14,899 nt of DNA from JAZSMJ01 sp045535815. Its GTDB lineage: Bacteria > Bacillota > Clostridia > Oscillospirales > CAG-272. The translations under genes were made by a program, and so were the position numbers. The stretch's first letter is position 1. Every line of letters begins with the position of its first letter. The notes beneath the pieces were generated by a model. It saw only the letters and a list, made by a program, of their open reading frames with translations, was not told the DNA's origin and did no database searches. The stretch spans positions 1-14,899 of the forward strand of contig JAZSMJ010000028.1 of NCBI GenBank assembly GCA_045535815.1. Reading direction: 5' to 3'. Positions 7,497-14,267 of the stretch are shown here, piece by piece.

Positions 7497-8741
7497 ATGA
7501 AAAAGCTAATTTACGGGCTTATCGGCAGAAAACTCGGGCACAGCTTTTCCGTACCCATACATCAGGCACTTGGCAATAAAGATTACAAGCTGATAGAGCT
7601 CGAGCCTGAGGATATACCTGCTTTTATGGCAAGAGAGGATATAGGCGGTCTTAACGTTACTATTCCCTATAAGCGGACTGTAATGGACTATTGCGACATT
7701 ATATCACCGGAAGCCGAGGAGATCGGGGCAATTAATACCGTTGTACGACGAGGCGATAGGCTGTACGGATATAATACCGACAAATACGGCTTTTGCTGTC
7801 TTGCAAAGAAGGCTAATATTGATTTCAAAGGTAAAAAGGTGCTCGTCCTCGGAAGCGGAGGCGCTTCACGTACGGCGCAGTACTGCGCAAAAGAGCTCGG
7901 TGCCGATAAGGTGATCGTAATATCCCGAAGCGGTGAGGATAATTACGGTAACATAAAAAATCATGCCGATGCCGATATTATAGTCAATACTACTCCGGTA
8001 GGAATGTACCCCGACAATTTTTCTTCTCCCGTATCGCTCGACATCTTTCCCAATTGCAGTGGAGTTATAGACGTCGTCTATAATCCTCTCCGCACAAAGC
8101 TGATAATGGATGCTGAAAAAAGAGGCATCAACTGCATAGGCGGTCTGCTTATGCTCACAGCTCAGGCAAAAGAGGCAGAGGAGCTGTTTTTCGATATCTC
8201 GATACCTGATAGTTTTTCGGAGGAGTACGCCTTCTCACTTACCAGAAAAAGCGAAAACATCGTGCTTATCGGAATGCCCGGAAGCGGAAAAAGCTCGATA
8301 GGACAGATCCTTGCCGACATATCCGGAAGAGAGTTCTTCGAGCTTGACGAAATGATTGAAAAAGCTGCAGGAAAGCCGATACCGCAGATATTCAAGGAAG
8401 GCGGAGAGGCTGCCTTCCGAGCGATAGAAACAGAGATTATACGCTCCGTAGCTCCAAAGCAAGGAGCAATAATAATCACAGGCGGAGGCGCAGTCACCGT
8501 TCCCGAAAACTATCCCCTGCTCCATCAGAACGGGCGCATCTATGAGATCAAAAGAGATCTTGACAGTCTTGATATGGAGGGCAGACCGCTATCAACTGAT
8601 ATCGAAGCCCTTCGGGTAATGCAGGACAAACGCCGACCTATGTATGAGGCGTTCAGAGATTCTTATATCGAAAATAACACATCCCCCGAGGATGCCGCAA
8701 AACTTATCTGGAGGGATTTCAATGAAAATTCTTGTAATTAA
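7497..8741 (+). CDS. aroE-aroK: Fused shikimate dehydrogenase - shikimate kinase
   Basis: Carries out two consecutive steps: NADPH-dependent reduction of 3-dehydroshikimate, then ATP-dependent phosphorylation of shikimate. Residues 1-235 are AroE: LGHSFSVPIHQ, NVTIPYK with catalytic Lys59, GYNTD with Asp95, the nucleotide loop GSGGAS (119-124), NTTPVGMYP and GGLLMLTAQA. A short linker (about 236-252) leads to AroK: Walker A GMPGSGKSS (259-267), FFELDE (280-285), FR at 307-308, the GGG loop (329-331), EGRPLS in the lid, and RRPMYEAF. The first Asp of the usual kinase DxD motif is Glu282; the shikimate-contacting Asp284 is kept. The reading frame is continuous, so this looks like a true fusion, not a sequencing join. 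GGAGG at 7487-7491 precedes the ATG, which abuts the pheA stop. The 3' end overlaps aroQ by 20 bases. Confidence 0.95.
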   Translation: MKKLIYGLIGRKLGHSFSVPIHQALGNKDYKLIELEPEDIPAFMAREDIGGLNVTIPYKRTVMDYCDIISPEAEEIGAINTVVRRGDRLYGYNTDKYGFCCLAKKANIDFKGKKVLVLGSGGASRTAQYCAKELGADKVIVISRSGEDNYGNIKNHADADIIVNTTPVGMYPDNFSSPVSLDIFPNCSGVIDVVYNPLRTKLIMDAEKRGINCIGGLLMLTAQAKEAEELFFDISIPDSFSEEYAFSLTRKSENIVLIGMPGSGKSSIGQILADISGREFFELDEMIEKAAGKPIPQIFKEGGEAAFRAIETEIIRSVAPKQGAIIITGGGAVTVPENYPLLHQNGRIYEIKRDLDSLDMEGRPLSTDIEALRVMQDKRRPMYEAFRDSYIENNTSPEDAAKLIWRDFNENSCN

Positions 8742-9153
8742 CGGCCCAAATCTCAATATGCTCGGCATACGTGAGCCCGAGATATACGGCAGTGCCACTT
8801 ATGCAGATCTTGTTACAATGATCAAGGATCACGCCGATAAAAAAGGCGTGCAGACCGATTTTTTTCAGTCGAATCACGAGGGCGCAATAGTTGACGAGAT
8901 ACAGCGTGCCTATAAGGTGTACGACGGAATTATAATAAATCCGGCAGCATATACCCATACCAGCGTTGCCCTGCTCGATGCAGTCAAGGCTGTAGGCATT
9001 CCAACAGTTGAAGTTCATATATCAGACCCCGACACAAGAGACGAATTCAGAAAGATATCCTACATAAGAAGCGCCTGCGTTCACACCGTTAAAGGCAAAG
9101 GCTTCGCAGGCTATCTCGAAGCACTTGATTATCTGTGTGAAATGCTGAAATAA
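8722..9153 (+). CDS. aroQ: 3-dehydroquinate dehydratase, type II
   Basis: Dehydrates 3-dehydroquinate to 3-dehydroshikimate by the trans mechanism; the type II enzyme forms a dodecamer of flavodoxin-like subunits. At 143 residues it has the normal length. NGPNLNMLGIREPEIYG carries the catalytic Tyr22 and the lid Arg17; INPAAYTHTSVAL holds Asn73, and EVHIS holds the catalytic His99. The Ser-Asn that usually follows this His is Ser-Asp here. GGAGGG at 8710-8715 lies 6 bases before the ATG and fixes the start. It overlaps the end of the aroE-aroK fusion and is the last gene of the operon, supplying the one shikimate step otherwise missing. Confidence 0.96.
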   Translation: MKILVINGPNLNMLGIREPEIYGSATYADLVTMIKDHADKKGVQTDFFQSNHEGAIVDEIQRAYKVYDGIIINPAAYTHTSVALLDAVKAVGIPTVEVHISDPDTRDEFRKISYIRSACVHTVKGKGFAGYLEALDYLCEMLK

Positions 9154-9157
9154 CCTT

Positions 9158-9191
9158 ATCCCTTCAAGGAACGCCTTGAAGGGATTTTTTT
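9158..9191 (+). terminator. Rho-independent terminator of the aromatic operon
   Basis: A perfect 12-bp stem (ATCCCTTCAAGG with its complement at 9174-9185), AACG loop, then a T run to 9191. It begins 5 bases after the aroQ stop. Confidence 0.95.
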
Positions 9192-9211
9192 GAAAAATAT
9201 TACATACTATA

Positions 9212-9239
9212 TTGAAAAAAACACATAATGTGGTATAAT
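9212..9239 (+). promoter_or_regulatory. Promoter of the structured leader RNA and dockerin protein gene
   Basis: TTGAAA (9212-9217), 16-base spacer, and a perfect TATAAT (9234-9239) with TG one base upstream (9231-9232), an extended -10. The expected start, 7 bases after the -10 box, is G9246, which is the first base of the long hairpin described next. Confidence 0.85.
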
Positions 9240-9389
9240 ATATTTGCCAAACAAAATTTTATATTATACGTACCGTATATTTTTATGCCTATTTAAGTGT
9301 GTGTGTTTTTATTTTTGAAAAAAACACAGATGCTCTTTTTTGCATACACTGGATAGGTATATACGGTTATGTTAATAAGATTTTGTTTG

Positions 9390-9436
9390 GCGACAGTCTG
9401 AGCTATGTGTTTTTTAGTGCGCAGCTTTGACTGCGC
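9390..9436 (+). promoter_or_regulatory. Putative antiterminator overlapping hairpin foot and terminator
   Basis: GCGACAGTCTGAGCT (9390-9404) can pair with AGCTTTGACTGCGC (9423-9436) over 13 base pairs, with one bulged A (9393) and one T-T mismatch (9399 with 9428). This uses most of the terminator's 3' arm and its loop, and also the last two bases of the closing stem, so forming it would both block termination and loosen the long hairpin. The arrangement is that of a riboswitch expression platform. Confidence 0.6.
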
Positions 9437-9444
9437 ACTTTTTT
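9416..9444 (+). terminator. Rho-independent terminator between the leader RNA and the dockerin protein gene
   Basis: AGTGCGCAG (9416-9424) pairs perfectly with CTGCGCACT (9431-9439), loop CTTTGA, followed by T bases through 9444. No other promoter is evident in 9445-9490, so the downstream gene probably depends on readthrough. Confidence 0.92.
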
Positions 9445-9498
9445 ATTTTACTGGATCTTTAAAGACCATCAAAAACATTCTATTAGGAGGCGATAGTT

Positions 9499-12400
9499 TT
9501 GAAGCTATCAATAAAGACACGCAACAGTTACAAGTTGCTGATCATGGTGATGATAATTATAAGCACGCTATGTATCATATCGGTGCCGGTATCTGCAGAA
9601 ACAGATCAACAAACCTGCACGGTAACGTACGAAGGCGGGGGTGGAGCTAAACAGGCAGAGGAAACGCTTATCTACAGCTTTTCCGATACAGATACCGGTA
9701 ACTTCTGGTCTGACGGCACAGCAGTTATTGGTGAATTTCACGGCAAGCAGGCTGTGTCAGTCGGCAAAGGTATATTTCTTTGCGGTAACCTTAAAGATGC
9801 AGGTTCATCCAGCGTTGATCTTAGTGGATATGATTATCTCACAATAGACGTTTGCATTGCTGAAGGATCACCCATTACAAATGTAGGCGTAGCATTATCA
9901 AGCACTAAGGATTCCCCTACTCCGGGCTATTATGCACATTACGGAAGTTTCCCCGTAGTAGAAGGTTGGAATACAATTACACTTGAAACCGCTACAACCG
10001 AAGAAAATTGGGATGCTTCTGAGGTGTTCTTCATTATTGTAAATACTGATGTAGCAGATACATGGGGTTGGACAAACTTTATGGGTTGGGAGATGCTTGA
10101 AGACGGTGAAATCACAACGACCCAAACTACGGTTGAAGCAGGCACAAAGATCACTCTTCCGGAAAACACATTCTCAAAAGAAGGCTACGCTTTTGCAGGC
10201 TGGACTGACGGAAATATAACAGACGCTCAGGATACACTTATCGATGTAACGAAGACGAAAATATATGGAGCCGATACTGAAAAAGAAGTGGACGGAGAAA
10301 CGGCATATGAAGATGAACTATGCCCCGTTTACTGTGCAACAGTAACGACCGAAGCTACGGAACTTCCCGATTACGTAAAGGTTGATCTTTATATAAGCGA
10401 TGCATCTGCACGCAATACATCCGGGTTTAAAATGTGTTGTTTTGAACTTAACAACGCAGATATCTCCAAGACTCTTATTTGGGATCTAACATATGTTGAA
10501 CTCGTTGACGGTTGGAATGAGCTTATTCTCAAGGTTGAAGATGCTTTTTATAGTCAAAGGTATCAAACCCCTATTACGGATATTTCAGAAGTCTGTAGCA
10601 TCAGATATTTCCAGTACACAACAGATATTGCTGTAATTTCTGTTGGCAAGGTTGAATTCGGTTATTCCAAATATAATTATCTCCCCAACGGATTTCAGAC
10701 ATATGCGCCCTGGGATACGTACACTGTAACTTCCGACACTACGTTTACTGCACTTTGGAAAAAATTATATAATGTAAGGTACGTAGGCGGTGAAGGCGCA
10801 ACAGGTACGCCTCCCACGCAGAAGAATGTCACGGCAGGCACAACGATCACTCTCGCAGATAATCCCTTTACAAAAGAAGGTTACGTATTCGGAGGCTGGT
10901 CTCACGGTGATGTCGGTGATACAGTTACAATAAAAAAAGACACGGTAATAACTCCGGTCTGGAAAAAAATATGTACTGTAACCTATGTAGGCGCTACGGG
11001 TGCGATAGGCACTGCTCTCGTTCAAGATTATATTGTAGCAGGCACATCCTTCACTCTTCCTGAAAACCCCTTCACAAAAGACGGTTACGTGTTTGGAGGA
11101 TGGTCTCACGGTGCAGTTGGTGATACGGTTTCAGTAAGAGATGATACAACAATTACAGCAATTTGGAAAAAACTGCACACGGTAACGTACGAAGGCGGAG
11201 AGGGTGCGACGGGCGTAGCTCCTTCTCAAAGTCCTGTTGCTTCAGGAACAGAGATCACGCTTGCAGAGAATACCTTCACAAAAGAAGGGTACGTCTTCAA
11301 GGGATGGAGCGGATATCAAGACATTTCATATCTGAGCTACGCAACAGGTGACGCAGTAACGTCTAGTGGCAATTGGAATTTTGGCATGGAAGCTGATGAC
11401 GGAAACGGAATATATTATTCCTCTGTTAGGAACTACTGCCCCATATTAATGTTCGAAACACTCAGTCCCATCGACGTTTCTCGATACTTTGAGTCTCCAA
11501 CGGCAAAGCTTCATTTCGAGATCTACGTTGAGAACACTGAAAATATTGAATACGGTCAATTTGAATTTTATAACACCGTTTTAGAAAAAGATGAAGTCAA
11601 CATTGACCTTTGGGCTCTCAAACTTAAGGACGGCTGGAACGTGTTTGATATTTCTCCAACTGCAATGGTGGCTGAGGGCACAGTTGCATTTGATCCTTCG
11701 GCTCTTAAAGGATTAAGAATATTTATTGGAAGAAATACCACCGGAAAAGAGCTTCTTTTTGGTGTTAAAAACGTATACTTCTATGATACTGCCTTTGTAT
11801 CATACGAAGCCGGAGATCCTTATACTGTAAATATGGATACGTCATTTACGGCTATATGGGAAGAATCGGAGACTCCCGCCCCCATAACCTATACCGTAAC
11901 GTACGTAGGCGGTGAAGGCACAACGGGAACAGTTCCCACGCAGGAGCCTGTCACGGCAGGAACAAAGATCACTCTTCCGGAAAACACCTTAACAAAGGAA
12001 GGATACGCTTTTGCGGGATGGTCTGACGGAGTTAACATTTACTATGCAGGTGATACTTACACTGTAAATAATGATACCGTTTTCACTGCAGTATGGCATC
12101 TGCCTACACTTATGCGAGTTCTTGTATCACATAATTCCCAAAGATTTAACGGTCTTGCAACAAAGGACGTTGCACTTCAGTTCAAGGGTAGCGACATAAG
12201 CGAAACTCAATCGATTATAATATCGTTTGACAAGACAAAGGTAGCTCCTATAACAACCGTTAACGGCGCTGAATCTCTTGGAGAAGAATGTTATTTATAC
12301 GAGGCTTGGGATGCAGCTTCAAAGGATTATTCAGGAAAGCTTGCATATAATTCGGATGGAGAAGAATACTTCTACGACCTTGCCGATACAGTAAAATCAG

Positions 12401-13224
12401 GACTTACCGTAACCGATAAGTGGCAGTCATCAGGTGTCGTTCCTGTTATATCATACGCAGAGATAGGAAATACAGGATATATAAGCATTATAGTACATCA
12501 GGACAAGAAAGTGACATATTCTGACTTCACATCGGCTGTCACCTTAAGATTTGCTCTTCTCAACGGTTCTTTTGACGATAACAGTATAAAGCTTGCAACT
12601 ACTGCTCAGGCAAACAGCTTGAATTCAAGCACGTCAGCAACCCTTTCAGCATATAGTGGCGATGAGCTTATAACATACGTATACTACGACAGCGGAAACA
12701 ATATTTCAACCCTATCAACTCCGAAAATTGAAGTTAAGGGATTCGCTATTTCAGGTAAAGTTACGTATGACAATCCTAAAGAGCCCATCGGTATACTGCT
12801 TTACGAGGGAGAAACTCTTGTTGACTCTGTATGGCCCGGAATCATTGACGCAACGGGATCTATAACGAGAGATTTCTCATTGACAGTTAATTCCCCCGGT
12901 ACCTACTCAATTAAGATAACTAAGGCGGATGCACTTGACTACGTTATAAACAATATTGTCATCACAGAAAACGATATTGATCTTACAAAGAGTTCAAAAT
13001 CAGAAATATCACATATTCGTCTTACATCAGGTGATATAAACGGAGACGGCTATATTGATACTCTCGATATCACTAGTTTTGTGTTTGATATGGGAAAATC
13101 CGAGATTGATGCACGTTACGACCATACCGATATGAACGGAGATAAGTACAGAGATGCCCTTGACGTTGCTATTCTTGCCGCGGGAGTATTTACGAGTGCT
13201 CCGGTTATTGAATATACTCCGTAA
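9499..13224 (+). CDS. Secreted multidomain protein with InlB-type repeats, inserted beta-domains and a C-terminal dockerin
   Basis: A 1241-residue exported protein; its ligand is unknown. The TTG start is supported by AGGAGG (9485-9490) 8 bases upstream and by a signal peptide right after it: basic residues 2-12, hydrophobic core 13-29, likely cleavage after VSA (33). Five Listeria-Bacteroides (InlB B-type) repeats, each with a TVTYEGGEGATG-like start and a GYxFxGW core, span 39-866. Repeats 2 and 3 are intact (423-490, 491-558), repeat 5 is intact (796-866), while repeats 1 and 4 are split by insertions of about 160 residues (51-209, 239-400, 605-765). The insertions share a D/EGWN motif and look like related beta-sandwiches, perhaps carbohydrate-binding. 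Residues 867-1075 are a beta-rich region, possibly cohesin-like (weak). Residues 1083-1165 resemble the module often found before dockerins. The dockerin (1179-1231) has two calcium loops, D1179-N1181-D1183-D1190 and D1211-N1213-D1215-D1222. No sortase motif or catalytic domain is seen, so attachment through a cohesin is likely. Confidence 0.9.
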   Translation: MKLSIKTRNSYKLLIMVMIIISTLCIISVPVSAETDQQTCTVTYEGGGGAKQAEETLIYSFSDTDTGNFWSDGTAVIGEFHGKQAVSVGKGIFLCGNLKDAGSSSVDLSGYDYLTIDVCIAEGSPITNVGVALSSTKDSPTPGYYAHYGSFPVVEGWNTITLETATTEENWDASEVFFIIVNTDVADTWGWTNFMGWEMLEDGEITTTQTTVEAGTKITLPENTFSKEGYAFAGWTDGNITDAQDTLIDVTKTKIYGADTEKEVDGETAYEDELCPVYCATVTTEATELPDYVKVDLYISDASARNTSGFKMCCFELNNADISKTLIWDLTYVELVDGWNELILKVEDAFYSQRYQTPITDISEVCSIRYFQYTTDIAVISVGKVEFGYSKYNYLPNGFQTYAPWDTYTVTSDTTFTALWKKLYNVRYVGGEGATGTPPTQKNVTAGTTITLADNPFTKEGYVFGGWSHGDVGDTVTIKKDTVITPVWKKICTVTYVGATGAIGTALVQDYIVAGTSFTLPENPFTKDGYVFGGWSHGAVGDTVSVRDDTTITAIWKKLHTVTYEGGEGATGVAPSQSPVASGTEITLAENTFTKEGYVFKGWSGYQDISYLSYATGDAVTSSGNWNFGMEADDGNGIYYSSVRNYCPILMFETLSPIDVSRYFESPTAKLHFEIYVENTENIEYGQFEFYNTVLEKDEVNIDLWALKLKDGWNVFDISPTAMVAEGTVAFDPSALKGLRIFIGRNTTGKELLFGVKNVYFYDTAFVSYEAGDPYTVNMDTSFTAIWEESETPAPITYTVTYVGGEGTTGTVPTQEPVTAGTKITLPENTLTKEGYAFAGWSDGVNIYYAGDTYTVNNDTVFTAVWHLPTLMRVLVSHNSQRFNGLATKDVALQFKGSDISETQSIIISFDKTKVAPITTVNGAESLGEECYLYEAWDAASKDYSGKLAYNSDGEEYFYDLADTVKSGLTVTDKWQSSGVVPVISYAEIGNTGYISIIVHQDKKVTYSDFTSAVTLRFALLNGSFDDNSIKLATTAQANSLNSSTSATLSAYSGDELITYVYYDSGNNISTLSTPKIEVKGFAISGKVTYDNPKEPIGILLYEGETLVDSVWPGIIDATGSITRDFSLTVNSPGTYSIKITKADALDYVINNIVITENDIDLTKSSKSEISHIRLTSGDINGDGYIDTLDITSFVFDMGKSEIDARYDHTDMNGDKYRDALDVAILAAGVFTSAPVIEYTP
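9613..12096 (+). repeat. Five protein-coding InlB B-type repeats, two of them interrupted
   Basis: Repeat segments lie at 9613-9648 plus 10126-10212 plus 10702-10764 (repeat 1, split twice), 10765-10968 (repeat 2), 10969-11172 (repeat 3), 11173-11310 plus 11794-11862 (repeat 4, split once) and 11884-12096 (repeat 5). Intact copies encode about 68-71 residues. Stretches such as ACGTACGAAGGCGG and ACGTACGTAGGCGGTGAAGG recur at the DNA level, so recombination between copies is possible. Confidence 0.85.
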
Positions 13225-13242
13225 TATTTGCAAATGCAACAA

Positions 13243-13277
13243 AAAAAACCGAAACTTCATTGAAGTTTCGGTTTTTT
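13243..13277. terminator. Bidirectional terminator between convergent genes
   Basis: CCGAAACTTC pairs with GAAGTTTCGG around a three-base loop, flanked by six A on the left (13243-13248) and six T on the right (13272-13277). It lies between the stops of the dockerin protein (13224) and tsf (13291) and can serve both strands. Confidence 0.93.
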
Positions 13278-13290
13278 ATATAGGCATTAA

Positions 13291-14220
13291 TTATTTGATC
13301 ATATTTGCAATTTCTTCTGCGAAATTGTCTTCTCTCTTCTGGAGACCTTCGCCCTTTTCGTAGCTATAGAAAGCAACGAGCTTGATATCTGCGCCCATCT
13401 TCTTAGCTTCAGCATCGATATACTTAGCAACTGTAAGGGAGTCATCCTTAACGTATTCCTGCTCGGAGAGGCAGTTTGTATCGTAGTACTTGCCTATTCT
13501 TCCGCTTACCATCTTTTCGATGATAGCTTCGGGCTTGCTTGCATTCTTGGGATCGTTCTTGATCTGTTCCATAAGAATGTTCTTCTCTTCGTCGATAACG
13601 GATGCAGGAACTGCTTCCTTATTAACGTAGAGAGGAGATGTTGCAGCAACCTGAAGTGCTACGTTCTTTGCCATTTCAGCGAATTCAGCCTTAGCTGCTG
13701 TAGCAGCATCTGTATCGAACTTAACGATAACGCCTGTTGTTCCGTTACCGTGAATATATGTGCTTGTGATACCTTCAACGATAATGAAACGGCGGATGTT
13801 CATATTTTCGCCTATTGTAAAGATCTTATCCTTAAGAGCCTGTTCAACTGTGAACTCGGAATCAGCACACTTGCAAGCCATAAGAGCTTCCATATCAGCG
13901 GGCTTGTTTGCAAGGATAGTCTTAAGAATATCTACAACGAATTCCTTAAACGTTGCGTTCTTAGCAACGAAGTCTGTTTCAGCGTTAACCTCAACCATTG
14001 CTGTGAGTGTGCCGTCTTCGCTCTTGAGTATTTCAACAGCGCCCTCGGAAGCAATTCTGTCTGCCTTCTTTGCAGCTACTGCGAGTCCTCTTTCTCTAAG
14101 ATACTTTATAGCCTCGTCAAAATCTCCTTCGGATGCAACGAGTGCCTTTTTGCAGTCCATCATTCCGCAGCCTGTCTTTGCTCTGAGGTCAGCTACGGCC
14201 TTAGCTGTGATCTGTGCCAT
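13291..14220 (-). CDS. tsf: Translation elongation factor Ts
   Basis: Guanine nucleotide exchange factor that recycles EF-Tu from its GDP form during translation. The N-terminal UBA-like domain runs from residue 1 to about 55 (LRAKTGCGMMDCKKALVASE, then GLAVAAKKADRIASEG). The core motif TDFVAKN, which contacts EF-Tu, follows at about 80. The C-terminal part holds the MVSGRIGKYY and CLSEQEYVKD stretches expected near the end of the family. Length is 309 residues, slightly longer than the E. coli protein (283). GGAGG at 14229-14233 on the minus strand lies 8 bases before the ATG. The stop codon is followed by the bidirectional terminator, so it is the last gene of the rpsB-tsf unit. Confidence 0.97.
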   Translation of the reverse strand: MAQITAKAVADLRAKTGCGMMDCKKALVASEGDFDEAIKYLRERGLAVAAKKADRIASEGAVEILKSEDGTLTAMVEVNAETDFVAKNATFKEFVVDILKTILANKPADMEALMACKCADSEFTVEQALKDKIFTIGENMNIRRFIIVEGITSTYIHGNGTTGVIVKFDTDAATAAKAEFAEMAKNVALQVAATSPLYVNKEAVPASVIDEEKNILMEQIKNDPKNASKPEAIIEKMVSGRIGKYYDTNCLSEQEYVKDDSLTVAKYIDAEAKKMGADIKLVAFYSYEKGEGLQKREDNFAEEIANMIK

Positions 14221-14267
14221 TTTATTTTCCTCCGTTATTTTTGATTTTGTTAGCTTTATAAGCCTGA

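Larger units (their letters stand above)
9246..9444 (+). ncRNA. Unassigned structured leader RNA, riboswitch-like attenuator or stand-alone RNA of about 200 nt
   Basis: From the predicted transcription start the RNA folds into one long arm. A 17-bp closing stem pairs 9246-9262 with 9375-9391 (one G-U). An internal loop of 9 by 7 bases follows, then a 9-bp stem (9272-9280 with 9359-9367), an asymmetric loop, and an upper stem (9288-9305 with 9341-9357) rich in G-U pairs. The 35-base apical loop holds AAAAAACACA (9319-9328), which is complementary over 10 bases to TGTGTTTTTT (9406-9415) in the linker before the terminator, a possible pseudoknot; the same loop bases could instead fold back on 9303-9310. 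A terminator and a competing antiterminator complete the element. No protein-coding gene is seen in 9192-9498. I do not recognise a known class: it lacks c-di-GMP riboswitch or T-box signatures as I know them, and a 6S RNA identity cannot be shown. Confidence 0.65.

Noticed and set aside
8644..8721. Longer aroQ reading frame starting inside the kinase domain
   Set aside because: GGAGGG at 8710-8715 and the conserved MKILVINGPN start place the true start at 8722.
9246..9444. Firm assignment as 6S RNA
   Set aside because: Size and long-hairpin form are compatible, but I cannot match conserved 6S bubble sequences, and the antiterminator overlap favours a cis-regulatory role.
9453..9467. TCTTTAAAGA palindrome with flanking GG/CC before the dockerin gene
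   Set aside because: Short, AT-rich and without a loop; no promoter is nearby for an operator to act on. Chance cannot be excluded.
9613..12096. CRISPR-like or mobile-element repeats
   Set aside because: The recurrent DNA lies in frame inside one coding sequence and is explained by InlB-type protein repeats; no spacers, transposase or terminal repeats are seen.
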